Shown here piece after piece: positions 11,366 through 24,373 of a stretch of 64,000 nucleotides of DNA (its first letter is position 1; every line of letters starts with the position of its first letter). Made by a program: the position numbers and the translations under genes. The notes below the pieces were generated by a model that saw only the letters and a program-made list of their open reading frames with translations, had not been told where the DNA came from and did not search any database. Source of the DNA: Alitta virens (lineage: Eukaryota; Annelida; Polychaeta; Phyllodocida; Nereididae); contig OW028584.1 of the NCBI GenBank assembly GCA_932294295.1, positions 20,181,638-20,245,637 on the forward strand, written 5' to 3'.

Positions 11366-13903
11366 GAAGGAGGAGGAGTAGTAGGAGGAGGAGTAGTAGG
11401 AGGAGGAGAAGTAGGAGGAGGAGGACAAGGAGTAGGATGAGTAGGAGGAGTAGGAGGAGGAGGAGGAGGAGGAGTAGGAGGAGGAGGAGGAGGAGAAGGA
11501 GGTGGAGGAGGAGGAGTAAGAGGAGGAGGAGGAGAAGGAGTAGGAGGAGTAGAATGAGTAGGAGGAGTACGGGGAGGAGGTAAAGGAGGAGTAGGATGAG
11601 GAGTACGAGGAGGAGGAGGAGGAGTAGGACGAGGAGAAGGAAGAGGAGGAGTAAGAGGAGGAGGAGGAGTTGGAGGAGTAGGAGTAGGATGAGGAGAAGG
11701 AAGAGGAGGAGTAAGAGGAGGAGGAGGAGTTGGAGGAGGAGGAGTTGGAGGAGTAGGAGTAGGATGAGTAAGAGGAGGAGAAGGAAGAGGAGGAGTGAGT
11801 TGGAGGAGTAGGAGTAGGATGAGTAGGAGGAGCATGAGGAGTAGGAGGAGGAGGTGGTGGAGGTAAAGGAGGAGTAGGATGAGGAGTATGAGGAGGAGGA
11901 GGAGGAGGAGTAGGACAAGGAGAAGGAAGAGGAGGAGTAAGAGGAGGAGTTAGATGAGTAAGAGTAGGATGAGTAAGAGGAGGAGGAGAAGGAGAAGGAG
12001 GAGCAGTAGGAGTAGGATGAGTAGGAGGAGTAGGAGGATGAGGAGTAGGAGGAGTAGGATGAGTAGGAGTAGGAGGAGTAGGAGGAGTAGGAGGAGGAGT
12101 AGGATGAGTAGGATGAGTAGGATGAGTAGGATGAGTAGGAGGAGTAGGAGGAGTAGGAGGATGAGGAGTAGGAGGAGTAGGAGGAGTAGGAGGAGTAGGA
12201 GGAGTAGGAGGAGGAGTAGGAGGAGTAGGAGGAGTATGAGGAGTATGAGGAGGAGGAGTAGGAGGTAAAGGAGGAGTAGGAGGAGGAGGAGTAGGACAAG
12301 GAAAAGGAAGAGGAGGAGTAAGAGGAGGAGTTAGATGAGTAAGAGTAGGATGAGTAAGAGGAGTATGAGGAGAAGGAGAAGGAGGAGGAGTAGGAGTAGG
12401 ATGAGTAGGAAGAGTAGGAGTAGGAGGAGTAGGAGGAGTAGGAGGAGTAGGAGGAGGAGGAGGAGTAGGAGGAATAGGAGGAGGAGTAGGAGGAGTAGGA
12501 GGAGTATGAGGAGTATGAGGAGGAGGAGTAGGAGGTAAAGGAGGAGTAGGATGAGGAGTAGGAGGAGGAGGAGGACAAGGAGAAGGAAGAGGAGGAGTAA
12601 GAGGAGGAGTTAGATGAGTAAGAGTAGGATGAGTAAGAGGAGGAGGAGAAGGAGAAGGAGGGGGAGTAGGAGTAGGATGAGTAAGAGGAGGAGAAGGAAG
12701 AGGAGGAGTGAGTTGGAGGAGTAGGAGTAGGATGAGTAGGAGGAGCATGAGGAGTAGGAGGAGGAGGTGGAGGAGGTAAAGGAGGAGTAGGATGAGGAGT
12801 ATGAGGAGGAGGAGGAGGAGGAGAAGGACAAGGAGAAGGAAGAGGAGGAGTAAGAGGAGGAGTTAGATGAGTAAGAGTAGGATGAGTAAGAGGAGGAGGA
12901 GAAGGAGAAGGAGGAGGAGTAGGAGTAGGATGAGTAGGAGGAGTAGGAGGATGAGGAGTAGGAGAAGTAGGAGGAGTAGGAGGAGTAGGAGGAGGAGTAG
13001 GAGGAGTAGGAGGAGTAGGAGGAGTATGAGGAGTATGAGGAGGAGGAGTAGGAGGTAAAGGAGGAGTAGGATGAGGAGTAAGAGGAGGAGGAGGAGTAGG
13101 ACAAGGAGAAGGAAGAGGAGGAGTAAGAGGAGGAGTTAGATGAGTAAGAGTAGGATGAGTAAGAGGAGGAGGAGAAGGAGAAGGAGGAGGAGTAGGAGTA
13201 GAATGAGTAGGAAGAGTAGGAGGATGAGGAGTAGGAGGAGTAGGAGGAGTAGGAGGAGGAGGAGGAGTAGGAGGAATAGGAGGAGGAGTAGGAGGAGTAG
13301 GAGGAGTATGAGGAGTATGAGGAGTATGAGGAGGAGGAGTAGGAGGTAAAGGAGGAGTAGGATGAGGAGTAGGAGGAGGAGGAGGAGGAGTAGGACAAGG
13401 AGAAGGAAGAGGAGGAGTAAGAGGAGTTAGATGAGTAAGAGTAGGATGAGTAAGAGGAGGAGGAGAGGGAGAAGGAGGAGGAGTAGGAGTAGGATGAGTA
13501 GGAGGAGTAGGAGGATGAGGAGTAGGAGGAGTAGGAGGAGTAGGAGGAGGAGGAGGAGTAGGAGGAATAGGAGGAGGAGTAGGAGGAGTAGGAGGAGTAG
13601 GAGGATGAGGAGGAGTAGGAGGAGTAGGAGTAGGAGGAGGAGGAGGAGTAGGAGGAGTAGGAGGAGGAGTAGGAGGAGTATGAGGAGTAGGAGGTAAAGG
13701 AGGAGTAGGATGAGGAGTAAGAGGAGGAGGAGGAGTAGGACAAGGAGAAGGAAGAGGAGGAGTAAGAGGAGGAGTTAGATGAGTAAGAGTAGGATGAGTA
13801 AGAGGAGGAGGAGAAGGAGAAGGAGTAGGAGTAGGAGGAGTAGGAGGAGTAGGAGGAGGAGGAGGAGGAGGAGGAGAAGGAGGAGAAGGTGGAGAAGGAG
13901 GAT
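11366..13903. repeat. 2.5-kb GGA/GTA purine-rich array with higher-order repeats
   Basis: The plus strand is almost entirely GGA, GTA, GAA and ATG triplets. A marker, GTTAGATGAGTAAGAGTAGG, recurs near 11950, 12330, 12610, 12862, 13135, 13426 and 13772, so units of roughly 250-380 bases are tandemly amplified on top of the triplet repeat. Long proline- or serine-tyrosine-rich frames on the minus strand (up to 894 codons) come from the lack of stop triplets and are not accepted as genes. Confidence 0.85.
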
Positions 13904-14608
13904 AAAGTAGAATGCTACGCAAAAACCAAATATTTAGCTGAAATTCTGTTTAGGATTCAGTTCTTACCATCGATAAATTCTTTAAATTTTGTGGTCTGCA
14001 ATGTTTATTGCATGCCACTCCTCTTTTAAGAAGGATCGAATTTTTTCAAATTAATTTCCTTACCTGTTTTAATTCACTTCTAAACACAACAAACAGCCTG
14101 GGAACCCGGATGCGGATACCATAATGGCTAACGAAAATGTACCTAATGCACCATTAATTAACAGCAAATGAAATTAAAGTGTAAAGAAAAAAAAATTTCG
14201 TGAAAGATAAAGAAAAATAGGAAAGACATACTGTAAGAATATACAGCGGGGGTACTATAGTATCCAATCATTCGCAAAGACTATTCTCTAAAATCAAAGA
14301 TTAGCCATGTTAATGTTCTGGTAGTTGTCTCTTTTTATTTATGCTTTTTTTTTTTTTTATGTAATTTCTGTTTCAATAATTAGACTATGCCATAACTTAC
14401 AAAAAAAAATCATGTTTTTGTAAGTCTTTCCTCAGTGGAAACCTGTCTTGATGTTATCCCCATATCATAAGCCTACCATTAAATTCAATTTATCATGTCA
14501 TTTTTCGGGGGTGTTTGTGTATATTTTCCATGATATATTAATCAAGTCAGATACAATGGCATGCAGGGCATACTGTTTTCCACGGGTGATTTTGTGCTTG
14601 CCAACCCC
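13904..14608. other. No gene seen
   Basis: AT-rich DNA between the purine array and a TIR element, with poly-T near 14345. Confidence 0.55.
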
Positions 14609-15280
14609 ACTCTTATTAGAAGAGATTGTCTGTTTCAGACAAATGATTGTTTAGCTGGTGGTGTCCATCCAACATATTGTTTATTAAATCAGCCAAGATA
14701 TTATTTGTCTTTATACGATGTTGGTTAGCTTTTACAACTCAACGTCTAAAGACAAACTATATCTTGGCTGATTTTAAACAAAGTCTAGGATGGACACTAG
14801 CCAAGCACAAGCATGGCCCTCATTTGCGTCCGAGTTTGCAGAATGAGGGCCATGCAGCAGTCTTTATATTTTTTCATTGGATTATTTGTGCACGCGGCTT
14901 CACAGCCTTCCTACCTACCTGAATCAATTTTATACTGAAAAATAATAAGTGCACACACTATTACTAATCTTGACATGCTGTTAGTTTTCCAAAAGCATCA
15001 TTTCCATGCAGTGAATCGGCAATTTCAACTTCTGCTCCTTAAAAAAAATTTTTGTTTTGTTTTTGTCACTGCACTTAGTCATTGCCGATAAAACTTAATT
15101 ACAAATTTTATAAATCAGATGTGAAATGGTGATAGTTGTCACAGATGCGTTTTTACTGTCCAGACAATATTTTTTCAGCCAGTTGCAAAATACCGCGAAA
15201 AGTGACAGCACTGCTGCCAGGCTAGATGGACCCCAGCTAAATATCATTCGTCTGAAACAGACAATCTCTTTTTAGAGTGC
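14609..15280. mobile_element. TIR element with nested inner palindromes
   Basis: The ends are about 45-bp inverted repeats built on AGAGATTGTCTGTTTCAGAC. Inside are a second inverted pair, AATCAGCCAAGATAT and ATATCTTGGCTGATT (14688-14778), and a third palindrome, ATGGCCCTCATT and AATGAGGGCCAT (14814-14853). No coding capacity. Confidence 0.75.
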
Positions 15281-16160
15281 GTGTACATTACTTGTAAATC
15301 ACCAAAAGTGCTGATTTCTTGTATTATCACACTATAGCTCACATATGTGCTGTTTTTAGCAAAATAAATAGGGGCCACAATGCCCCACATGCACTAGCAA
15401 TCACTTACATGAGAAAGCCTAGCCATGTTTAACATGTAGCCCACTGCTTGACCAATCTGTTTTGCTGAGCTAGGAGGCCTAATCAGGACCCTGCCGATTT
15501 ACCCTGGGAACAAGATTTGGTGAATATTAAGAACCCCCTGGGAATCCAAATGCTCTCACAGAGGTCTTGCCCCACTGAGGACAATGACCTGGGGGTTTGG
15601 AAGGGTTTGGTAGAGTTTTGAAATCACTAGGGTTCCCCAAAGTGCCCTATTGTGACATAAAGAGATCAGGGTGTGCCAAATATTGCTTCAAATGTATTAC
15701 ATTTGATCTCATATTTAATATCATTTTAATATTATAATATGCATGCGGATGTCTAAGAATAACAATGGTATTACTACACATTTTATTATGGAATTCACAA
15801 AGATATTTTATGATGCTTTCAGATAATATCTAGAAAAAATGTTTCTCCCTTTGGAACATCAGGTTGATTTGCCTTGAATTCAAGAGTTGATTATTTTAAA
15901 GATACCGTTTGCTACATGTGTACGTCAGGAAAAACACTTTTTTTTTTACAACAAATGAGGAATATTTTTGGACGACACTAACAGTCAAAACAAAAATTAT
16001 TCGTACTCTTGACTTTATAAATGTTATAACTTCGCTACATTGGTAAAAATATTGACAATTTGACATGCATTTTCCGATAACATCGAAAAATCTGATGCAA
16101 CCTGCAGCTAAGTTACTTCTAATGCAGCATTAAATTCTGAAAGCGTCTTACAACCAAATT

Positions 16161-16294
16161 CATAGACTTGGAAGCTAAACTCCAGATGACGTCATGTGAA
16201 TTCAGGATTCTCATTGTGTTTTTCAATCCCTCAGCCAATGGGAGTCCAGCTGCATTCACACGATGTCCTCTGGAGTTTAGTTTCCAAGTCTATG
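16161..16294. mobile_element. Palindromic MITE, CATAGACTTGGAAAC family, copy 1
   Basis: Ends CATAGACTTGGAAGCTAAAC and GTTTAGTTTCCAAGTCTATG (arms continue as CTCCAGA/CTGGAGT). The inner GATGACGTCATGTGAAT pairs with ATTCACACGATGTC. The full element folds as a hairpin of about 134 bp. Confidence 0.8.
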
Positions 16295-16937
16295 AGCTTA
16301 GCTGTATAATACTTTTGCAGAGACGCTGTATTGATTGATTGATTGATAAAATATATTTATTCAGGGTAACAATTCTGATAAAGATGCTGTTTTACAATTG
16401 GCCCTGATAACAATAAAATCAAATATGATATAAATATCACATTTAAAAAGAACATAAATCATAAATTGGTGCAAAGTGACATGATTTCTTTAAAATCATT
16501 TGGCATATTGTTTCATAAATGACAAGCTCGATACATAAAAGAATTCTTAAAAAACATATTTTCTAGGGAACGGAATATATACATTATTAAAATCATTAAA
16601 ACGTATCTCTCAGAGATGTATGTCTGGTTACCTTAAGACAAGGTCAAGGCTACATTAAGATGGGTCTAATACACTCCAAATAAGGGCATGAGGGGGGTAA
16701 ATAGCATGATAGGATATCTGTGAAGCAAATGACTTTGGTTGCCTCGAAGGAAAAAGGGAAATTAAATCATGGTTAGGCAAAAGTGAATCTTGTTACAGAG
16801 GCAAGTCCAGGAGCATGGCGTCTAACTGGATTAGTTGAGTGACCAGCGGTCAAGCCCAGTGACTATAGTGTCCAGTGAAGGGCTATAGCCACTCTGACAT
16901 GATGTGGTGGCATGCTACACGTATAGTGAAGTACAAC

Positions 16938-17175
16938 ATGATTATATTGTATTATATTGTATTATATTGTATTATATTGTATTATTATATTAGATTTTAT
17001 TGTATTGTATTGTATTAGACTGTATTAGACTGTATTATACTGTATTATACTGTATTATATTGTAGTATACTATATTATACTGTATTCTATTGTATTATAC
17101 TGTATTATTATGTTTTATTACATTGTATTTTATTGTACTGTATTTTATTGCATGGGATTTTATTGTATTGTAGAA
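16938..17175. repeat. TATTATATTG / TATTGTATTA array
   Basis: Five- and ten-base units of ATTAT/ATTGT for about 240 bases, increasingly irregular towards the right. Confidence 0.8.
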
Positions 17176-17890
17176 ATAGTGGATGTCAAGGACTCCAATA
17201 TAAACTTTATTGGATAAAGAAAAGCTATATCGGACAAGGTGTTAGACGGTTGTCACATCATACATGCATTTATATGGTCTTGATTTGGAGGTGATCTTAA
17301 TACAGAGGTGGCCAAATAAATTGTTAATCATTTTGACACAGAAGAAAGATGACCATCATATAAGGTGATGACATAATATGAGATATGAGATATACTATCT
17401 TACACATCATATTTTCAACGGTGTTTTGTTTTTTCATTGTGGAAAGGATTGGCACAGATAAAATTCTCATTTATCTAATGCATTTTCCATATTGCAAATG
17501 GGAATGATGGAGTCAGTCTTATCTCTCTATGTCTAGGATTTTCCTGCATATTCTGATTTTGCATTTGCAATATTTTGTAGGAAGAAAATTGGATGACTCG
17601 CTTATGTTATTGCTTATTATATAAATTGGCATTTCGTATCAATTTGTCACGAAGATGGCACAATTGCCACCTGTCCTGTCCTGTTTTTGGGCTTGGTATT
17701 TGTTTTCTTATTGTTAAGATTCATTTTGTTATTATAATGATATCTCAATAGGTTCATATTACCCGGGCAATTAAGTCAATGAAAATTAAAACGAAGTTTG
17801 TGATAAAGTGTTTTTAAATTTGGATTTTAATTTGTTTTCTTTCGATAATATTTGAAAAAAAATAACAGAATCGTTCTTAAAATTACTCTA

Positions 17891-18145
17891 GAATCCAGTC
17901 ACAATTTGCAGGACAATTGGTTTCAAATTAGTTCGATAGTCGAATCCAGTCACAATTTGCAGGACAATTGGTTTCAAATTAGTTCGATAGTCGAATCCAG
18001 TCACAATTTGCAGGACAATTGGTTTCAAATTAGTTCGATAGTCGAATCCAGTCACAATTTGCAGGACAATTGGTTTCAAATTAGTTCGATAGTCGAATCC
18101 AGTCACAATTTGCAGGACAATTGGTTTCAAATTAGTTCGATAGTC
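17891..18145. repeat. Five perfect tandem copies of a 51-bp unit
   Basis: The unit begins GAATCCAGTCACAATTTGCA and is repeated exactly five times with no differences. The length is a multiple of three, so both strands stay open (107 and 105 codons). No splice sites or homology support coding. Confidence 0.9.
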
Positions 18146-18335
18146 AATGATAGCGACTGCCATGGCACTCCCTGAGACAAGTTTATCATATTCTGGAATT
18201 AACAATTCCTAGTTCTAATGGTCGAAGGCCTGGCCAACTCACTTGAAGGGCATGGAGGGTGTAGGGTAGTTGGAAGTTAACGACATTTTAACCTACAAGG
18301 TCATTAACGTCTGTCTAAGGTATGGAAATATAGGT

Positions 18336-18841
18336 ACAGTTTGTTCCATTAAAAACGGCCTGTAAAATTGAACCTAGACAAAAGCTAGACAACTTCTGCT
18401 GTGTGATGCTACCTGCCACTAAACGGAACTGTCTGGCTATAGCTGGCTATTTAAAGCCGGACCTAAAAGTAAATGCAGCACCATTTCGGGTGTAAGTTGA
18501 AAGTTACGAATATTTGCAAGTTTTGTTTAAAAGATGCATGTCTGTTGTACATACATAATTATGATATGTTAGACAAATTTGTTACATTTACCAAGGTTTA
18601 TAATTATTTCTTTCATTGGTGGTAGGTGTCAAGACATAATAATTTATATGTCTTGACACGCCAGCCTCTGCTGGTGGGCCAGTGCTTACAACGCCACCTG
18701 GACGGCGCCTGTGGTGTAAGATGACTACAAGCTAGGAGTAGACAGAAACAGCTGGTCTTAGCCAGTTATAGCTACAGTCAGGAGCCAGGAATAGGTTGCT
18801 ACAGCTGTCTAGAGTCGACTGTATTTTATGAAACTAACTGT
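18336..18841. mobile_element. TIR element, ACAGTTAGTTT family, longest copy
   Basis: It begins ACAGTTTGTTCCATTAAAAA and ends TTTTATGAAACTAACTGT (inverted). Inner segments TTGAACCTAGACAAAAGCTA and TAGCTACAGTCAGGAGCCAG recur at 60.1-60.4 kb in reverse order and at 49.6 kb. No coding capacity. Confidence 0.7.
18626..18659. repeat. Perfect 13-bp inverted repeat
   Basis: GTGTCAAGACATA and TATGTCTTGACAC separated by 8 bases, inside the long ACAGTTAGTTT-family element. Confidence 0.8.
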
Positions 18842-19510
18842 ATGGGCTAGTCAACAGATGAATACTAGATATATAGAAAAAGATCTGCACCTATAAATGA
18901 GAGAAAGCTTGTCATTTAGTGTCAATATTACAAGATACTGCTCCTCACTAAACATCTACAAGTCACATGATGATCACGTGTCCTATCCTCAGCCTGTGAA
19001 TTATGAGCTGTATAAGACCACTAAATTAGAACTTTGGGGCCATTGTCCACAATTGTGTAAAACTATTCCGAGAGAGTCGATGTAAGGTCAGCAGCATCCA
19101 GGCATTCTTGTTTCACTAACGACTCAAGGGAAGCACTAATACAAGGCATCCACGTGCTTGATGAGTGATAATAGAGGTAGTGATCGTATTATTGCTCATT
19201 CTTAAGCTATGGGTGTCAACTGCCCCTTCCCAATCTGTCATGGTTTCATCACATCCTTCCTCCACACCCCTGACTCCAATTCGCATCATTTGGGGTTTTT
19301 TTTGAGATGGCTAATGATTACAGAAATGACTCCAAAAGAATCACAGGTCTCTTTTTTCCTTTTTTTTTTCTTTCTCTTTTTTTATTTTTTTATTGCGAGG
19401 ATAAGGGTTATTATTGTTTTATTTATTTTTCTTATGACTTCAGGTAAAATCTCTCCTATCTTCATTGGTTGCCTAAGTTACCCAGGCTGGTTTACGGTAT
19501 CTATTCTATT

Positions 19511-19811
19511 TTATTATCTATCTACCTATCTACCTATCTATCTATCTGTCTATCTATCTGTCTATCTATCTATCTATCTATCTTTAAATCTGTCCATCTA
19601 TCTATCTAGCTAGCTAGCTGTCTGTCTGTCTATCTAGTCTATCTATCTATCTATCTATCTGCCTATCTGTCTGTCTGTCTGCCTGTCTAGCTGTCTATCT
19701 GTCTGTCTGTCTATCTATCTATCTATCCATCTATCTATCTATCCATCTATCTATATATCTGTCTATCTATCTATCTATCTAACTGTCTATCTATCTATCT
19801 ATCTATCTAAT
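19511..19811. repeat. Long TATC/TGTC tetranucleotide array
   Basis: About 300 bases of TATC with TGTC, CATC, TAGC and TACC variants in clusters. Confidence 0.88.
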
Positions 19812-19992
19812 AATAGTCCAACAATGCTATCTCCTCACTAGGTTATCATTTTCAGATCTTGTATTTTGGCCAATATTCATTTCGAAGAAAGAGATGGGGG
19901 ACTGGGGATGCAGAAGCCCTAGTTCAATGCATTATGGGAAGGGAGGGAGGCTGCCTGGGCCTTAAGACAGTACTCCATTAGCAGCGCCATCT

Positions 19993-20113
19993 CACGTGAT
20001 CACACGTGTCACTTTGACGCTACGTCCTATACGTCACAGAGGCAGTTCTGTGTCTCCAGACCTAGAGAGCTCCACTCCTCCTCAGCTGTTGTCACGTGAC
20101 CTGTGATGTCACC
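19993..20113. promoter_or_regulatory. Cluster of E-box and CRE-like sites
   Basis: CACGTG at 19993, 20003 and 20093, ACGTCA at 20031 and GATGTCACC near 20105 cluster within 120 bases of locally GC-richer DNA. No exon is recognised next to it. Confidence 0.35.
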
Positions 20114-22159
20114 ATAGCCTTATTTGGACCCCTCATCCACCTGATGTAATAGAATGGTATTAAGACCCGAGTAAAAATAGCAGAGACAAGGGGAGAAGAT
20201 ATTGGCAGGTGCACAAAAAGGTCATTAAAGAAAACAGTAGTTACGGTTCTACAGCAGCCAGGACGTTTTGCCAATTTCTAGTACAACCATTAAACACAGT
20301 GTTTACTATAGTGAGTTTTAAAATAGTCGGGACTTGTTAATAAACTTCGGTGAAATGTTTTTTTTTTTTTTTTTTTTTTTGCTTTTGTTTTTTCCCCCAC
20401 TCTCAATATGATTTTTCATTCAGCCCTAAGTGGCTTATATGTCACTTGTGAGAAACTTTCTAAATATATATACACAGTCAGCAGCTACCAGTGAATCAAT
20501 AATGATACAGTTATTACAGAGTTATACAATAAACTTTGTCTAGTTTGCATTACTTTACTTACTTATTAAGAACGATAAATTTACCAAGATCATCAAAATT
20601 AGTGAACGTTTGCCAAATTTCAAATGCTTTTAGATATAAAACTGGCATTGACATAATATACGAAACTCCTTTTCAATGAATTCACCAATTATAATGTGAC
20701 TGAGGTCTCTACACGGATGGATCATCAATGTCTTCCACATCATGGTATTCATATTATGTGACCAGTATTTTGTTGTGCCCAAAATGAACTATCTACCTCA
20801 TTATGAGTTTCTTGGTCCAAAGTCAAGCATTGTCAACTCATCATTACATATGCCTGCTGTTGCGCTGACTAATCAGCAAGCTGTAGTAGTAAGATACGAG
20901 ATAAAATTCTTCAGTCCTATTTTGGGATCCATAATACATGATAATTGTCTACATGCCAAATATTATATGTATCACAAACAAAGCTTGCACAGCACAAAAT
21001 GGATAGAAATGTTACTATTAAGTCACGCCAATAAAAACGTTCCTCTGTACAAATTAACTTTAAGTTCCCTATCTTTCCATTGACTTTTTGTCACCATCTA
21101 GTCATCATTACAATCATTTGTCATGATCAGCAGAAATAATAAAATCCTCACAAGGCAAACTTTAAGTTATTCGTTTCAAAGAAGTTTTTTATCAGCTAGA
21201 AACTTGAGGTTTCATTTGCTGCTATAGAGCATTCAATCAAACTGACTACATTTCACACATGAGATTTACGGAAGTGTCCATGCGATGTCATGCTGTTATA
21301 AGAAGCTGTGGTCAATCCCCGAGTTTGTTATTTGGCCAAATAATTTTGAATTACAGGGAGGGGCTTAAAATTAAATGTGGGCCATCAGGTATTGCAGAAA
21401 GTCGGACAAAATAACCTTTCCCCACCCACTAGTTCGCTGTTAGAATTGAGCCCACACTCGCATACGTCACATGGTCATATACAGAGGTTGCTTGGACTCG
21501 GTGTAGTCACTTTGATCGAACAAGCAGGAATATCAAATTGATTAGATTTTCATGATTTGCTGGAACTCGCTTCAGTATCATCAGTTCATCATTACATCTG
21601 CTCTACAACTGCCCATTCCACTGGTATCACTTGAATGAGATAAAACTATTGTAAATGGTGCTCAGGGGTTATGACATCACTATCGTGCACACAATAATCA
21701 CAAGAACTCATCAAAAAAAAATGTAGTCACTTTGATTGAACAAGCAGTAAAAGTTGCTGCATCATGCCATTAATGGAAAAAAGATAACCAAAAAGCTTAC
21801 TTTATGGAAAAATATTACCAAAAAGTGGATGGACGTTTATTTCGAGTCCTGCTGTACACCTTTGAATATGTCTTTGAATATGTCTTCTTCCTTGGCTGTT
21901 AATCTTTTATTACCATTCAGTAAACCGGGTGCTAGTTTTATCTCCACCTTATTCAAAATTGCCCTTTTGTAACAAGTTGGGGTTTTTTTCCGTAATATAT
22001 TGAGACATAAATTTCCTCTGATAAGCCATTAACTGTCAGAAATAAATTTTCATACCGTGCAAAATTCATTGAGATATTCAGCGAGTTGGTTGATTTAGGC
22101 TTTTTAGGCAATCGTATGCAAGTCAGTGGTGCTAAGTCATTAAGATAGTGTGGAGTTGA

Positions 22160-22203
22160 CGGGAGAGGGGGAGAGGGGGAGAAGGGGGGGGGGGGGCGCA
22201 GAG
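22160..22203. repeat. G-rich homopurine tract
   Basis: GGGAGAGGGGGAGAGGGGGA followed by a long G run: a clear G-quadruplex-type pattern on the plus strand. Confidence 0.75.
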
Positions 22204-24252
22204 GGCTGAAATATTCTTTGGGAAATTATGGTTTATAGGTGATTGTTACATTAGTATGTGTGACCTTCACTTTGTAAGCAGAATACAATTTTGTGGATGA
22301 TTAGTATTTTACTAAAAATCAATTGTCCTCAGAAAATTAAATATGACAAAAAATATTGTTGATTGGCTTAATAAACCCTGCATTAGAAAAACAGCTTGTT
22401 ACCAAGAATCAGTATATCAATATGTCAAAATGGGGTCTAAAATTTTATATGCCGAATTTACAAGTATAATACGTTTTGTATCTGTGAGATGATTATGAAT
22501 CATTCCTATCTAAGGTGCTGAAGGGTGTTCACTTGTCTGCACTAAGGCAGGTGAATAATTTCTACCCCATGGGTAAATGATGTAGACTCACGACGTTTTC
22601 ATCTCATCATGACGTCTGCCAATTGCCAGTTTACCACCTTCAGATCACTTCAATATGATGTGAAGATCAACAAATCTAAATATATTAATATAAACTATCT
22701 AATACATTTTTTTTCAACCCCCCCCCCCCCCCCCCCATTTGCTACAACTTGCTGACGCGTACATTTTCAGCACTACATCTAGGAGGCGCAACATCCGTTT
22801 CGGGCTGAACCACCCGGATGTAAGAGTCTGACCTAGTGACCTAGATTTCACCTTTTGGCCCCCATTTGACCCCACTCGTCACCCTTAAGAGGGTAAATGA
22901 CGTTTATGTGCTCCCTACTAGGTTATCTTGCTTGTTATTCCCCGTAATGCTGGAACTTATGGAGCCAGCAATGCCTCACAGCATCTTATCCATACCTGCC
23001 TATTTCCAAGTCCCTGGGGGATTGCCTTACCCCATGAGCTGTCACCCTGCATGCAAGGGGGGTATTTTGAAAAGAGAGGGGTCAAATAGGCTAACTGGAC
23101 CCGCTAAACTGGAAGATAGGTCATTTACGATGATAGGTCATTTACCAAAGTTTCAGACACCTGTCAGAGTAAAGGGAGAAAGCATCTACATTTAATTAAA
23201 AGAGAAACTTTTTCCCATAATTGAAAGGATCTACCTGATGGTGAAACACTTCATTTACGTATTTTGCAATTTTTTTTACACCATGGGTGGGTTCTTTTGC
23301 TTTCCCAAGCACAGACACCAAGAACAAGGCACTGCCAACTTCTTGGGAATTTGACTAAACACTGCGATTAAAATCTTAGACATTTTGACTGTGTGTAGGA
23401 TGACTGGCCCCCATAGTCATGTTAAATACAGATAATAGTCAATACGACATGCCTTCATAATATCGGTCGTGAGTCAAAAGGGTTCTTTGAAAATAATGTC
23501 GACTATATGGAATGTCGACGTTTTGGGAATTCGCCTATTTGACCACACCTAATAATTCTGATTAACCAAGTTTTAGCAAAAATGGCTATCCAGGGGTCTA
23601 GACTCAGTCTATGTCTAAAATGTCTGTCCATATATCGAAAAGTTTTAGTTGAAATGGCTAAAGAGTTATAGCTGCTTTGACTATTGATGTATACATCCTT
23701 GCTTTGACCAACCTTCCACTCAACAATTAATCCCTGTATCTTTTACTCTAAGAATAGCATCAAAATTTATATGAGACACTGTTACGAAAAATTCCATCCG
23801 AATTCAACTTGATCCTGTTTATTCTGTCTGGCCCCTACTTAAGCACCTTAAGTAAAAAATTGTTTGTCCATGACTTTTGGCAAAGCTTTGTTTAATCAGG
23901 TAAAGGAATCAAGATGCCTTGTACCTCTTTAATTGGGTCTTTTCTGCGAGATCCTATCTTTCTTTCTCTCCTCCTACTGCCATCAATCTCCAGTAAACCA
24001 AGTCAGCAGAATAACAAACTAATTCAAAAGCCTAAATGATTCATTTTGAAAGTCCTCCGCTAGGTCCATTATGACAACTTGCAAGCTTACTTTTTAACCG
24101 CTGACAGATGGTTCAATTACTGGAAGCTAGGGTAATGAGTACTTAAAATCGATTGAAACAACAGAAAGACAAATTAAACAGCTTCCCAAATGTATTCATG
24201 CGTTTCTGCCTGGATGATTCAAATGTCCCTGGACCTGTGAAATGATACAATA

Positions 24253-24373
24253 ACAATGAGGAGAGGAGAGGAGAGGAGACGAGAAGAGACGAGAAGAGAC
24301 GAGAAGAGACGAGAAGAGACGAGACGAGACGAGACGAGAAGAGACGAGACGAGACGAGACGAGACGAGACGAG
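24253..24373. repeat. Pentanucleotide array 1 (GAGGA, GAGAC, GAGAA)
   Basis: Contiguous GAGGA, then GAGAC/GAGAA alternating, then GAGAC units. It is followed by an 85-bp single-copy segment that is repeated after array 2. Confidence 0.85.

Larger units (their letters stand above)
15281..17890. other. No gene seen outside listed repeats
   Basis: It contains a MITE (16.16 kb), a GATT tetranucleotide run near 16330 followed by AT-rich DNA that could be an old retroelement 3' end, and the ATTGT array. Confidence 0.5.
18842..24252. other. No gene seen outside listed repeats
   Basis: It holds the TATC array (19.5 kb), the E-box cluster (20.0 kb), poly-T (20358-20381), the G-rich tract and a C run (22718-22737), and scraps of the 26.1-kb SINE family at about 22,540-22,620 and 23,280-23,345. 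The 113- and 109-codon frames at 20742 and 22866 lack coding character. Confidence 0.5.

Noticed and set aside
11238..13922. 894-codon minus-strand frame (proline-rich, then Ser/Tyr-rich), plus 476-, 377- and 184-codon frames in the same array
   Set aside because: They are made of a triplet repeat without stop triplets, are open in several frames at once, and have no domain or splice support.
17852..18205. 107- and 105-codon frames with a 17-residue repeat
   Set aside because: They are explained by the 51-bp perfect repeat; both strands are open equally and there are no splice or homology signals.
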